A stretch of 64,000 bases of DNA, from assembly GCF_017352375.1 (NCBI RefSeq), contig NZ_JAFEVR010000014.1:124001-188000 (forward strand), read 5' to 3'. The position numbers and the translations under genes were made by a program. The DNA is from Mycolicibacterium sp. S2-37 (GTDB taxonomy: Bacteria > Actinomycetota > Actinomycetes > Mycobacteriales > Mycobacteriaceae). Each line of letters opens with the position of its first letter. The first letter of the stretch is position 1. Below, piece by piece: positions 24,027-33,221 of this stretch. The notes under the pieces were generated by a model, which saw only the letters and a program-made list of their open reading frames with translations, was not told the DNA's origin and made no database searches.

Positions 24027-26141
24027 ATGTCGGTGGCAACTGCGAGCAGCACTGACGAGCAGTTTGCTGCGCGGGAGATGGTGCGCGACTGGGCTGCCGC
24101 TTCGGGGGTCATCTCCCACGCGCGGGAGGTCGAGCAGGGCGACCCGACGGCGTGGCGCCGCGGGTATGGCGGCCTGGCCGATCTCGGCATCTTCGGCGTC
24201 GCCGTTCCCGAGGAGCACGGCGGCGCGGGCGGTACCGCCGACGATCTGTGCGCCATGGTCGACGAGGCCGCTGCCGCCCTCGTGCCCGGACCCGTCGCGA
24301 CCACCGCCCTGGCCACGTTGGTGGTCACCGACCCCGCGCTACTCGAAGAACTGGCCACGGGCGCGCGTACCGCCGGCGCGGCGCTGACCGCCGAACTGAC
24401 CGTCGACGGTGACACGGCCTCGGGCACCGCCGGCTACGTGCTCGGCGCCGACGCCGACGCCATCCTGCTGCTGCCGGCGGGCGACGGCGTGGTCCTCGTC
24501 GACGCCACGGCCGACGGCGTCACGGTCGAGCCATTGGAGGCGACGGACTTCTCCAGGCCGCTGGCGCGGGTGGTCCTCGACAACGCGGCGGTGACCACGC
24601 TCGATGTGACGGGCGCACGGTTCGCCGATCTGGCCGCGACCGTGCTGGCCGCCGAGGCTGCCGGGGTGGCTCGCTGGCAGTTGAACACCGCCACCGAGTA
24701 CGCCAAGGTGCGCGAACAGTTCGGCAAGCCGATCGGCAGCTTCCAGGCCATCAAGCACATGTGCGCGGAGATGCTCCTGCGTGTCGAGCAGGTGTCGGTC
24801 ACCGCTGCCGACGCTGCGCGCGCTGCCACCGACGGCGACGACCGGCAGTTGTCGATCGCCGCCGCGGTCGCCGCCGCCGCAGGCATCGAATCGGCCAAGG
24901 CCAACGCCAAGGACTGCATCCAGGTCCTCGGTGGAATCGGCATCACGTGGGAACACGACGCACATCTGTATCTACGCCGGGCACACGGCATTTCCCAGTT
25001 CCTGGGGGGCCGCTCACGCTGGCTGCGCCGTGTCGCCGATCTGACGCAGCAGGGCGTACGCCGCGAACTGCGCATCGACCTCGAATCGGTCGAGGGGTTG
25101 CGGCCCGAGATCAGCGCCGCAGTGGCCGAGGTGGCCAAGCTGCCCGTCGAGCAGCGTCAGGCCGCACTCGCCCGAAGCGGGCTGCAGGCGCCGCACTGGC
25201 CGAAGCCGCACGGCCGGGCCGCGTCCCCGGCCGAGCAGCTGCTCATCGACCAGGAGCTCGCGGCGGCCGGGGTGGACCGCCCCGACCTGGTCATCGGGTG
25301 GTGGGCCGCACCGACGATTCTCGAGCACGGCAGCGCCGAGCAGATCGGGAAGTTCGTACCGCCCACGCTCAGCGGCGAACTCACGTGGTGCCAGCTGTTC
25401 AGCGAGCCGGGAGCCGGCTCGGACCTCGCCGCGTTGCGCACCAAAGCCGTTCGCGCCGAGGGCGGCTGGCGGCTGACCGGGCAGAAGGTGTGGACCTCGT
25501 CGGCGCACAAGGCGCAGTGGGGTGTCTGCCTGGCGCGCACCGACGCCGACGCGCCCAAGCACAAGGGCATCACCTACTTCCTCATCGACATGACCTCGCC
25601 CGGGATCGTGATCCGTCCGCTCCGCGAGATCACCGGCGATGAGTTGTTCAACGAGGTCTTCTTCGACGACGTCTTCGTGCCCGACGAGATGGTCGTCGGT
25701 AAGGTCAACGACGGCTGGCGGCTGGCGCGCACCACCCTGGCCAACGAGCGGGTCGCGATGGCCGGGGGTACCGCGCTGGGCAATCCCATGGAGGAACTGC
25801 TGCGCGTCGTCGCCGATCGGGGAGTGGACGCGGCCGAACAGGACCGCCTCGGCGGGCTCATCCTCACCGCCCAGGTGGGCGCGCTGCTCGACCAGCGGAT
25901 CGCCCAGAAAGCAGTCGGCGGTCAGGATCCGGGCGCGGAGTCCAGCGCCCGCAAACTCATCGGCGTCCGCTACCGGCAGGGGCTGGCCGAGTTCCGGATG
26001 GACCTCACCGACAGCGCAGGCGCGGTGATGAGCCCGCAGGTGTTCGACTTCCTCAACACGCGGTGCCTGACCATCGCCGGTGGCACCGAACAGATCCTGC
26101 TGACCCTTGCCGGCGAACGCCTGCTCGGACTGCCGCGGTAG
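24027..26141 (+). CDS. fadE34: FadE34 (ChsE3) fused acyl-CoA dehydrogenase of steroid side-chain degradation
   Basis: The 704-residue protein fuses two acyl-CoA dehydrogenase halves. The N-terminal half ends with GGIGITWEHDAHLYLRRAH; the C-terminal half has LFSEPGAGSDLAAL, GQKVWTSSAHKAQWG and TIAGGTEQILLTLAGERLLG. This matches FadE34/ChsE3, which dehydrogenates the five-carbon side-chain CoA ester of cholesterol intermediates and has been linked to cholate side chains. Other ChsE enzymes are heterotetramers; here both subunits are one chain. AGGAGG precedes the ATG, and the KstR operator is 44 bases upstream. Confidence 0.93.
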   Translation: MSVATASSTDEQFAAREMVRDWAAASGVISHAREVEQGDPTAWRRGYGGLADLGIFGVAVPEEHGGAGGTADDLCAMVDEAAAALVPGPVATTALATLVVTDPALLEELATGARTAGAALTAELTVDGDTASGTAGYVLGADADAILLLPAGDGVVLVDATADGVTVEPLEATDFSRPLARVVLDNAAVTTLDVTGARFADLAATVLAAEAAGVARWQLNTATEYAKVREQFGKPIGSFQAIKHMCAEMLLRVEQVSVTAADAARAATDGDDRQLSIAAAVAAAAGIESAKANAKDCIQVLGGIGITWEHDAHLYLRRAHGISQFLGGRSRWLRRVADLTQQGVRRELRIDLESVEGLRPEISAAVAEVAKLPVEQRQAALARSGLQAPHWPKPHGRAASPAEQLLIDQELAAAGVDRPDLVIGWWAAPTILEHGSAEQIGKFVPPTLSGELTWCQLFSEPGAGSDLAALRTKAVRAEGGWRLTGQKVWTSSAHKAQWGVCLARTDADAPKHKGITYFLIDMTSPGIVIRPLREITGDELFNEVFFDDVFVPDEMVVGKVNDGWRLARTTLANERVAMAGGTALGNPMEELLRVVADRGVDAAEQDRLGGLILTAQVGALLDQRIAQKAVGGQDPGAESSARKLIGVRYRQGLAEFRMDLTDSAGAVMSPQVFDFLNTRCLTIAGGTEQILLTLAGERLLGLPR

Positions 26142-26142
26142 C

Positions 26143-26715
26143 TCAGCCGAAGGTGGTCTGCGCGCAGGCGTCGGGGGTGGTCAGGTTGACCCCGGAGTAG
26201 ACCACCTGAATGTGACTGCACACGATGAACGTGGCCTGGGTGGCCGGCCGGCCGGTGGTCCACTCGGTGGGCATCGAGGTGCCGTCGACCCGGTAGCGCT
26301 CGATGGGTCCGCCGCCGAACGACGTCACCGAGATCTCGACGTCGCGCAACGACTTGTACATCTTGGACAACACGTTGCCGTGGTTGGCGCCCTTACCCGC
26401 TCGGGGCGTTCCGGACGGGGCGCTGTAGTCCGCTTCCTGCCAGACGTCGCGGTCGTTGCTGCGCAGCGTGATGGTCTGCCGGGACCAGGCGTCGCCGGGA
26501 AATCCGACCGGTCCGCCGGGGGTCAACAGGTTGGCGGTGGTGTTGAACGTGCACGTGGTCCCCGCGCAGTCCGCGGTGACGTGCATCTCGATCCTGTCGG
26601 CGGGGTTGACCGGAATCGAGCTCACGGCTGAGTTGGCGGCGGCCGTCGCCGGACCGGGCGGAGTGAGCAGTGCGGCACACAGTGCTGCCGCCCCCGCTGC
26701 TGCGAGCCGTTTCAT
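26143..26715 (-). CDS. Secreted protein of unknown function (Rv3572-like position)
   Basis: The 190-residue protein has a clear signal peptide (KRLAAAGAAALCAALLTPPG, cleavage after ATA). The mature part has cysteine pairs in DCAGTTCTF and VCSHIQ, consistent with extracellular disulfides, and a VGFPGDAWSRQTITLRSND segment. In M. tuberculosis a small secreted protein (Rv3572) occupies the same place between kshB and fadE34. The stop lies one base from the fadE34 stop, convergent. No enzymatic motif is recognised. Confidence 0.8.
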   Translation of the reverse strand: MKRLAAAGAAALCAALLTPPGPATAAANSAVSSIPVNPADRIEMHVTADCAGTTCTFNTTANLLTPGGPVGFPGDAWSRQTITLRSNDRDVWQEADYSAPSGTPRAGKGANHGNVLSKMYKSLRDVEISVTSFGGGPIERYRVDGTSMPTEWTTGRPATQATFIVCSHIQVVYSGVNLTTPDACAQTTFG

Positions 26716-26735
26716 CGTCTGAAATTAACCTCTCG

Positions 26736-27803
26736 TCAGTCGTCGTAGGTGACTTCGACCGAATCCGAGCGCGGGACCGCCTGGCACCCCAGGATCAGGC
26801 CCTCGTCGAGGTCGGACTGCTCGAGCACGTCGTTGACCTCCATGTCCACCTCGCCGCTCGTCTTGAGCACCGCGCAGGCGCCACAGTGGCCCTCCCGGCA
26901 GGAGAACGGCGCGTCCAGACCCTTGTCGAGCAACACGTCGAGCAGCTTGGCCTTGCGCGGCCAGCGCACCTCGTGGGTTTGCCCGTCCAGCACCACGATT
27001 GCGGTCGCCGGCCCCTGGTCGCTGTCGTCCTCCTCGATGACCACCGCCGCGAACGGATCGGACTCCAGCGACTTGAACACCTCGGTGTGGATCTTGTCGG
27101 CGGCGGTGCCCGCGTCGGTGAGCGCCTCCTCGGCGGCCGCCATGAACGGGCCCGGGCCGCAGATGAAGGCATCGTGCGCGGTGTACGGGCGCACCAGACC
27201 GGCGAGCGCCGTCGCGGTCGGCAGACCCTGCACGGACTCCAGCCAGTGCACCACCGTGAGCCGGTCGGCGTACTTGGCCGCCAGCTCGCGCAGGGCGGGG
27301 GCGAAGATCACGGTGCTCTCGTCGCGATTGGCGTAGACGAGCACTACCTTCCCCTTGCCCTCGACGAGCGCCGACTTGAGGATCGCCATCATCGGGGTGA
27401 TGCCGCTGCCCGCGGCCAGCAGCAGGAAGTCGGTGTCCAGAGACGTCGGCACGAAGGTGCCCGACGGCGCCAGGACATGCATTCGCATTCCTGGCTCGGC
27501 GTTGTCGCACAGCCAGTTGGAGGCGTATCCGTCGGCAGTGCGCTTGACGGTCACCGTCAGCGGATCGTCGGTGAACGGCGAGCTGCACAGCGAGTAGCAG
27601 CGCGCCACCGAACCGGTGCGCTCGCTGGGCACCCGCAGCGTCAGGAACTGCCCGGGGGAGTAGCGCAACCGTTCGGCCGGGATGTCCGGATCGTCGGGGC
27701 CGTCAGGAACTCTGAACACCAGGGAGCGCGCGTCGGCGGTCTCCTCGACGACGTCGGCCACCTCCAGTTCGAGCACGTGGCTGCCGAGTGGCTCGTCCGT
27801 CAC
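26736..27803 (-). CDS. kshB: KshB, reductase component of 3-ketosteroid 9-alpha-hydroxylase
   Basis: The 355-residue class IA Rieske reductase has an FAD-binding part with RCYSLCSSP, an NADH-binding part with AAGSGITPMMAI and CGPGPFM, and a C-terminal plant-type ferredoxin CREGHCGACAVL plus a distal Cys in LGCQ. KshB passes electrons from NADH to KshA, which hydroxylates C9 of androstadienedione and opens ring B. KshA is not in the window. GTG 27803 with AGGAAGG upstream gives the expected length; a KstR box is about 40 bases upstream. Confidence 0.95.
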   Translation of the reverse strand: MTDEPLGSHVLELEVADVVEETADARSLVFRVPDGPDDPDIPAERLRYSPGQFLTLRVPSERTGSVARCYSLCSSPFTDDPLTVTVKRTADGYASNWLCDNAEPGMRMHVLAPSGTFVPTSLDTDFLLLAAGSGITPMMAILKSALVEGKGKVVLVYANRDESTVIFAPALRELAAKYADRLTVVHWLESVQGLPTATALAGLVRPYTAHDAFICGPGPFMAAAEEALTDAGTAADKIHTEVFKSLESDPFAAVVIEEDDSDQGPATAIVVLDGQTHEVRWPRKAKLLDVLLDKGLDAPFSCREGHCGACAVLKTSGEVDMEVNDVLEQSDLDEGLILGCQAVPRSDSVEVTYDD

Positions 27804-27841
27804 GACGCGTGGCCTTCCTGTCCGGTTCTGACCCACATAAC

Positions 27842-27855
27842 TAGAACAGGTTACA
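27842..27855. promoter_or_regulatory. KstR operator of kshB
   Basis: TAGAACAGGTTACA matches TNNAACNNGTTNNA at every fixed position. It lies 39 bases before the kshB start and serves that side of the divergent kshB/hsaA region. Confidence 0.85.
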
Positions 27856-27909
27856 GAAATGAGCTTCCGCAGGTCCAGCCGCTGCAGCAGCGGCCTGCTC
27901 GACACAAAT

Positions 27910-27923
27910 CGTAACGTGTTCTA
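27910..27923. promoter_or_regulatory. KstR operator of hsaADCB
   Basis: CGTAACGTGTTCTA matches the KstR consensus except for the first T. It lies 44 bases before the hsaA GTG. The divergent region therefore has one box per promoter. Confidence 0.8.
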
Positions 27924-27966
27924 ATCTTTCTACAGCCCCGTTTCAGTCCACCCATGGAGGCAAGCA

Positions 27967-29151
27967 GTGACGTCCATTGAACAGCGCGACGCCCAGGCGG
28001 TCCTCAGCGGCATCGACGATCTGCTTCCCACCCTGCGTGAGCGTGCGCCGGAGGCGGAGGAACTGCGCCGCCTGCCCGACGAGACGGTTCGCGAACTCGA
28101 CGAGATCGGTTTCTTCAAGCTGCTCCAGCCTGAACAGTGGGGCGGTATGCAGTGCGACCCCACCGTCTTCTACGAGGCGGTGCGCCGGCTCGGCAGTGCG
28201 TGCGGATCCACCGGCTGGGTCAGCTCGATCATCGGAGTCCACAACTGGCACCTCGCCCTGTTCGACCAGCAGGCCCAGGACGAGGTCTGGGGCGATGACC
28301 CGACCGTGCGGGTGTCGTCGTCGTACGCCCCGATGGGCGCGGGCACCGTGGTCGACGGCGGCTATCTGGTCAGCGGCGCCTGGCAGTGGTCGTCTGGATG
28401 CGACCACGCAACCTGGGCCTTCCTCGGCGGACCGGTCATCAAGGACGGTAAGCCGGTCGACTTCGGCAGCTTCCTCATCCCGCGTAGCGACTACCGCATC
28501 GACGATGTGTGGAACGTGGTGGGGCTCAAGGCCACCGGCAGCAACACGGTCGTGGTCAAGGACGTCTTCGTACCCCGGCACCGTTTCCTGTCGTACCGGG
28601 CGATGAACGACCGCACCGCGGGCGGTCTGCAGAACAACACCGCTCCGGTATACAAGATGCCCTGGGGCACAATGCATCCCACCACGATCACCGCACCCAT
28701 CATGGGGATGGCCTACGGTGCGTACGAGGCGCACGTCGAGCACCAGGGCAAGCGGGTGCGTGCGGCGTTCGCCGGTGAGAAGTCCAAGGACGACCCGTTC
28801 GCCAAGATCCGCATCGCCGAGGCCGCGAGTGACATCGACGCCGGATGGCGACAGCTGATCGGCAACGTCCGTGACGAGTACGAGCTGCTCAAGGCGGACA
28901 AGGAGATTCCCTTCGAGCTGCGGGCCCGGGCCCGTCGGGATCAGGTGCGCGCCACCGCCCGCGCCATCGCGTCGATCGACTCCCTGTTCGAGGCATCCGG
29001 TGCCACCGCGCTCAACCTCACCGCTCCGCTACAGCGGTTCTGGCGGGACGCGCACGCCGGCCGCGTGCACGCCGCCAACGAGCCCGAGCGGGCCTACCTG
29101 ATTTTCGGCAACGACGCCTTCGGGCTGCCGCCCCAGGACACGATGGTCTGA
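27967..29151 (+). CDS. hsaA: HsaA, oxygenase of 3-HSA hydroxylase
   Basis: The 394-residue flavin-dependent monooxygenase of the acyl-CoA dehydrogenase fold (group D) begins EQRDAQAVLSGIDDLLPTLR and contains GSACGSTGWVSSIIGVHNWH and SGAWQWSSGCDHATWAFLGG, as in HsaA. It hydroxylates 3-HSA to the catechol 3,4-DHSA using reduced flavin from HsaB. The GTG start has GGAGG nine bases upstream, and a KstR box precedes it. It is first in hsaA-hsaD-hsaC-hsaB. The stop overlaps the hsaD ATG by one base. Confidence 0.95.
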   Translation: MTSIEQRDAQAVLSGIDDLLPTLRERAPEAEELRRLPDETVRELDEIGFFKLLQPEQWGGMQCDPTVFYEAVRRLGSACGSTGWVSSIIGVHNWHLALFDQQAQDEVWGDDPTVRVSSSYAPMGAGTVVDGGYLVSGAWQWSSGCDHATWAFLGGPVIKDGKPVDFGSFLIPRSDYRIDDVWNVVGLKATGSNTVVVKDVFVPRHRFLSYRAMNDRTAGGLQNNTAPVYKMPWGTMHPTTITAPIMGMAYGAYEAHVEHQGKRVRAAFAGEKSKDDPFAKIRIAEAASDIDAGWRQLIGNVRDEYELLKADKEIPFELRARARRDQVRATARAIASIDSLFEASGATALNLTAPLQRFWRDAHAGRVHAANEPERAYLIFGNDAFGLPPQDTMV

Positions 29152-30041
29152 TGACGTCGTACATCCAGGAGACCGAACAACAGGTCGAGGTCACCTTCGA
29201 GTCCACGTCCCGCTACGCCCAGGTGCGCGACGATATGCGCCTGCATTACCACGAAGCGGGCGTGGGCAATTCGGAGACCGTGGTGCTGCTGCACGGGGGC
29301 GGCCCCGGCGCGTCGAGCTGGTCGAACTTCTCGAAGAACATCGCGGTGCTGGCTCGGCATTTCCATGTGTTGGCGGTCGATCAGCCCGGGTACGGCCATT
29401 CCGACAAGCACACCGAGCACGAGCAGTACAACCGCTACAGCGCCACCGCCCTGCTGAACCTGTTCGATCACCTGGGCATCGAACGCGCCGCGCTGGTGGG
29501 TAACTCACTCGGCGGCGGAACCGCGGTGCGGTTCGCGCTCGACAATCCCGACCGCGCGGGCCGCCTGGTGCTCATGGGTCCGGGCGGTCTGTCGGTGAAC
29601 CTCTTCGCCCCCGACCCCACCGAGGGTGTGAAGCTGCTCGGCCGGTTCACTGCCGATCCGACGCGCGAGAACATGGAGAAGTTCCTGCGCATCATGGTCT
29701 TCGACCAGAAGCTGGTGACCCCCGAGCTGGTCGATGAGCGGTTCGCCATCGCCAGTCAGCCGGAGTCGCTCGCCGCCGCCAAGGCCATGGGCAAGTCGTT
29801 CGCCGGAGCCGATTTCGAGCTCGGCATGATGTGGCGCGACGTGTACAAGCTGCGTCAGCGGGTACTTCTGATCTGGGGACGAGAGGACCGGGTCAATCCG
29901 CTCGACGGTGCCCTGGTGGCGCTCAAGCAGATTCCCCGCGTGCAGCTGCATGTGTTCGGTCAGTGCGGCCACTGGGCGCAACTCGAGAAGTTCGACGAAT
30001 TCAACAAGCTGACCATCGATTTCCTTGGGGGTGGATCGTGA
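29151..30041 (+). CDS. hsaD: HsaD, meta-cleavage product hydrolase (4,9-DSHA hydrolase)
   Basis: The 296-residue alpha/beta hydrolase has the nucleophile elbow GNSLGG with Ser at about 119, the acid in WGREDRVNPLDGA and the base in GQCGHWAQLEKF, the Ser-Asp-His triad of carbon-carbon bond hydrolases. HGGGPGASSW forms the oxyanion region. It cleaves 4,9-DSHA, the HsaC product, to HIP (the CD-ring propionate) and a C5 dienoate. It overlaps hsaC by GTGA. Confidence 0.95.
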   Translation: MTSYIQETEQQVEVTFESTSRYAQVRDDMRLHYHEAGVGNSETVVLLHGGGPGASSWSNFSKNIAVLARHFHVLAVDQPGYGHSDKHTEHEQYNRYSATALLNLFDHLGIERAALVGNSLGGGTAVRFALDNPDRAGRLVLMGPGGLSVNLFAPDPTEGVKLLGRFTADPTRENMEKFLRIMVFDQKLVTPELVDERFAIASQPESLAAAKAMGKSFAGADFELGMMWRDVYKLRQRVLLIWGREDRVNPLDGALVALKQIPRVQLHVFGQCGHWAQLEKFDEFNKLTIDFLGGGS

Positions 30042-30937
30042 CGATCAAGTCACTGGGGTATCTCCGCATCGAGAGCACCGACGTCGCCGCGTGGCGCGAA
30101 TACGGCCTGAAGGTGCTCGGCATGGTCGAGGGGAGCGGCCCGACCGAGGGTGCGCTGTACCTGCGGATGGACGAATTCCCCGCCCGGCTGATCATCGTCC
30201 CGGGCGAACACGACCGGCTGCTCGAGTCCGGCTGGGAAACCGCGAACGCTGCGGCACTCCAGGACATCCGGCAGCGTCTGGACGTCGACGGAACCCCCTA
30301 CAAGGAGGCGACCGCGACGCAGCTGGCCGATCGCCGGGTCGACGAGATGATCATCTTCGACGATCCGTCCGGTAACACCCTCGAGGTCTTCCACGGGGTC
30401 GCGCTCGAGCACCGCCGCGTCGTCAGCCCGTACGGGCACAAGTTCGTCACCGAGGAGCAGGGGCTGGGCCACGTCGTGCTCACCACCCGCGACGACGCGG
30501 AGACGTTGCACTTCTACCGCGACGTCCTTGGATTCTTCCTGCGCGACTCGATGAAGCTGCCGCCACAGCTGGTGGGCCGGCCCGCCGACGGCGCACCGGC
30601 GTGGTTGCGCTTCCTCGGCGTGAATCCGCGCCATCACAGCCTGGCCTTCATGCCGGGCGAGACCCCCAGCGGCATCGTCCATCTCATGGTCGAGGTCGGC
30701 GAGGCCGATGACGTCGGCCTCTGCCTGGATCGCGCGCTGCGCCGCAAGGTGCCGATGTCCGCGACGCTGGGACGACACGTCAACGACAAGATGCTGTCGT
30801 TCTACATGAAGACGCCCGGCGGCTTCGACATCGAATTCGGTTGTGAAGGGCTGGAAGTCGACGACGACAACTGGGTGGCCCGGGAGAGCACCGCGGTCAG
30901 CCTGTGGGGCCACGATTTCAGCATCGGCTTCAAGTAG
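30038..30937 (+). CDS. hsaC: HsaC, extradiol catechol dioxygenase (3,4-DHSA dioxygenase)
   Basis: The 299-residue type I extradiol dioxygenase has two vicinal-oxygen-chelate domains. The iron ligands are visible in GLGHVVLTT (His), NPRHHSLAFMP (His) and FDIEFGCEG (Glu). It opens the catechol ring A of 3,4-DHSA by meta cleavage. The GTG start at 30038 overlaps the hsaD stop and follows GGGG. The length fits the family. Confidence 0.95.
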   Translation: MTIKSLGYLRIESTDVAAWREYGLKVLGMVEGSGPTEGALYLRMDEFPARLIIVPGEHDRLLESGWETANAAALQDIRQRLDVDGTPYKEATATQLADRRVDEMIIFDDPSGNTLEVFHGVALEHRRVVSPYGHKFVTEEQGLGHVVLTTRDDAETLHFYRDVLGFFLRDSMKLPPQLVGRPADGAPAWLRFLGVNPRHHSLAFMPGETPSGIVHLMVEVGEADDVGLCLDRALRRKVPMSATLGRHVNDKMLSFYMKTPGGFDIEFGCEGLEVDDDNWVARESTAVSLWGHDFSIGFK

Positions 30938-30949
30938 TAGTCAGAGCTG

Positions 30950-31513
30950 ATGGCTGAGCCGATCGACCCGCGCACGTTCCGACATGTGCTGGGTCAGTTC
31001 TGTACCGGCATCACGATCATCACCACCGTCCACGACGGCGCGCCTGTCGGCTTCGCCTGCCAGTCGTTCGCGGCGCTGTCGCTCGAACCGCCGCTCGTGC
31101 TGTTCTGCCCGACGAAGGTCTCCCGGTCCTGGGCGGCCATCGAAGCCAGCGGCCGGTTCTGTGTGAACGTGCTGCATGAGAAGCAGAAAGACGTGTCGGC
31201 GCGGTTCGGCTCACGGGAACCCGACAAGTTCGCCGGTATCGACTGGACGCCGTCGAAACTCGGGTCGCCGATCATCGACGGTTCGCTCGCCCACATCGAC
31301 TGCACGGTGGCTTCAGTGCACGACGGCGGCGATCACTTCGTGGTGTTCGGCGCCGTGCACTCGCTCTCGGACGTACCGAGGAAGAAGCCACGGCCGCTGC
31401 TGTTCTATCGCGGTGAGTACACCGGTATCGAACCGGATAAGAATTCGCCGGCGCATTGGCGCGACGACCTCGAGGCGTTCCTCACCGCGACCACCCCGGA
31501 CACCTGGCTCTGA
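30950..31513 (+). CDS. hsaB: HsaB, flavin reductase of 3-HSA hydroxylase
   Basis: The 187-residue protein has the FMN-reductase-like domain: TFRHVLGQFCTGITIITTVH, CQSFAALSLEPPLVLFCPTK and GRFCVNVLHE. It supplies reduced flavin to HsaA using NADH. It starts 12 bases after hsaC. Its stop is directly followed by the ATG of a DUF4344 lipoprotein gene, so the operon has a fifth member here. Confidence 0.94.
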   Translation: MAEPIDPRTFRHVLGQFCTGITIITTVHDGAPVGFACQSFAALSLEPPLVLFCPTKVSRSWAAIEASGRFCVNVLHEKQKDVSARFGSREPDKFAGIDWTPSKLGSPIIDGSLAHIDCTVASVHDGGDHFVVFGAVHSLSDVPRKKPRPLLFYRGEYTGIEPDKNSPAHWRDDLEAFLTATTPDTWL

Positions 31514-32407
31514 ATGTCCATCGCACCCGTCGTCCGACTGGCCTTCGCCGTGTCGATCGCCGTGTCGCTGGGCGGCTGCTCCGGGCGTGACGGCGCCGTC
31601 GGCCAGGAAAGCGGGAACGCGCGTGCGACGGCCGACCAGATGGAATCTACCGGGCCGGACAACGACGCCCCCGACCGGTCCGAGGGTCCCACCGACGGCG
31701 ACGGCCAGATGATCGTCACCTACGAGGACGCCACCAGCCCGGAAGCGCAGAACGGCAAGAAGATGATGAGCGAGGCGCAGTTCCTCGAGGAGATGGCCGC
31801 CGAGACGTCCGAGATGCTCGAACTGCCGCAGGACATTCCGCTGATCGGCAGGCAGTGCGGCGAGGCCAACGCGTACTGGAGCCCGTCGGACACGGCGATG
31901 ACCATCTGCTACGAGGACGTCGACGCGGGCTTCCAGGTCTTCAGCAAGGCCAAGGATCCTGATCCGGTCGCGTCCACCCTCGGTGCGGAGCGTGCGACGT
32001 TCTATCACGAGCTCGGCCACGCGACCATCGACATCTACGACCTCCCCTTCACCGGCCGCGAGGAGGACGTCGCCGACCAGCTCGCCGCGGTGCTGTTGCT
32101 GGAGCCCGACGCGACCGGCAAGGCCGATCCGGACAACGTCCAGGCTGCGGTCGACTGGGCCCGCATCTGGGAGGACTCCGCCGCGCAGAACGGCAGCCCC
32201 GAGGACTTCCCGTTCTGGGATGCCCACGAATACGACCTGGCTCGGATGTACAACTTCCAGTGCTGGATCTACGGATCCAACCCGGTCGACAACAGGTTCA
32301 TCGTCGACAGCGGCACGCTGCCGGAGGACCGCGCGCAGGACTGCCCGCAGGAGTGGGAGCGGATGTCGCGGGCCTGGGACGAGATGCTGGACCCCTACTG
32401 GAAGTAG
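31514..32407 (+). CDS. DUF4344 putative metallopeptidase lipoprotein, fifth gene of the hsa operon
   Basis: The 297-residue protein has a lipoprotein signal with lipobox GGC (SLGGCSG). The core has RATFYHELGHATIDIYDLPF, containing the zincin HExxH-type signature HELGH, and then TGREEDVADQLAAVLLL, where a further acidic ligand is likely. This matches DUF4344 predicted metallopeptidases. The ATG immediately follows the hsaB stop, so cotranscription with hsaADCB is likely. In M. tuberculosis the gene after hsaB is nat; here it is absent. A link to steroid use, for example in the envelope, is only positional. Confidence 0.82.
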   Translation: MSIAPVVRLAFAVSIAVSLGGCSGRDGAVGQESGNARATADQMESTGPDNDAPDRSEGPTDGDGQMIVTYEDATSPEAQNGKKMMSEAQFLEEMAAETSEMLELPQDIPLIGRQCGEANAYWSPSDTAMTICYEDVDAGFQVFSKAKDPDPVASTLGAERATFYHELGHATIDIYDLPFTGREEDVADQLAAVLLLEPDATGKADPDNVQAAVDWARIWEDSAAQNGSPEDFPFWDAHEYDLARMYNFQCWIYGSNPVDNRFIVDSGTLPEDRAQDCPQEWERMSRAWDEMLDPYWK

Positions 32408-33177
32408 TGCTGGACCCGCTCGGCGATGAAGTCCACGATCGCTGCGGCGACCTCGCGATGGGCGGTGTCGTTCAGGATGTCGTGGCGGCCGCCGGCGAAG
32501 GACCGTAGGCGCAGCGGCTCGATCTGCTCGGCGTAAGCGCGTACCCCGCCGATGTCGGCGATCGGATCGGCCTCGCCGTGCACCGCCAGCGTCGGCACGG
32601 TGAGCTTCGGCAGGTCGGCGCCGAAGCGGTCCCAGGCCCGGTCGAGTTCGCGCGCGAGCGCGGATCCGTCGGCGTCGACGAAGGCCAGCGGATCGTTCTC
32701 GAGCGCGTCGAGATAGAACGGGTCGGCCGACAACCAGCCCGGCTCGAGGTCGAAGGAGGCGTCGGTGTCGAGCAGTGCGGGTACGGGCACGAGTGGCGCA
32801 CCGGAGATCACCCCGGCGACGTAGCGGTCCGGTGTTTCCAGCAGCCGCATCAACGTGACGATCGAGCCATACGAATGACCCTGCGCGACAAGCGGAATGT
32901 CCGGATGCTCGGCGTGAACCTGCGCGGTCAGCGCATCGGCGAGCGCCGAGCTGTCCTCGATGGTCCCGAAGTCACCCCGGATGCCGGGGGTGAGGCCGTG
33001 GCCGAACTGGTCGACGGCCCACAGGTCGATGTCCGCGGCATTCAGGCTGAATCCGTACCGGTGGTAGACGCCGGTGTGTTCGCCGAAGCCATGCAGGAAG
33101 ACGACGGCGGCGCGGGGCTGCTCGGTCGCCCAGTGCCGGTAATACGCACGTCCGCGCCGGTGGTCCAGGAACGGCAT
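32395..33177 (-). CDS. Alpha/beta hydrolase, monoacylglycerol lipase-like
   Basis: The 260-residue hydrolase has AAVVFLHGFGEHTGVYHRYG, the nucleophile elbow GHSYGS, an acid in HGEADPIAD, and the base in GGRHDILND, the Ser-Asp-His set of monoglyceride-lipase-type lysophospholipases. ATG 33177 is the only suitable start. Its end overlaps the convergent DUF4344 gene by 13 bases. It probably acts on monoacylglycerols or similar esters; the substrate is not fixed. Confidence 0.87.
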   Translation of the reverse strand: MPFLDHRRGRAYYRHWATEQPRAAVVFLHGFGEHTGVYHRYGFSLNAADIDLWAVDQFGHGLTPGIRGDFGTIEDSSALADALTAQVHAEHPDIPLVAQGHSYGSIVTLMRLLETPDRYVAGVISGAPLVPVPALLDTDASFDLEPGWLSADPFYLDALENDPLAFVDADGSALARELDRAWDRFGADLPKLTVPTLAVHGEADPIADIGGVRAYAEQIEPLRLRSFAGGRHDILNDTAHREVAAAIVDFIAERVQHYFQ

Positions 33178-33221
33178 GAGGAAACTGCACCACGGGCGCG
33201 CGGACCGCGCAAGGCTCGCGC

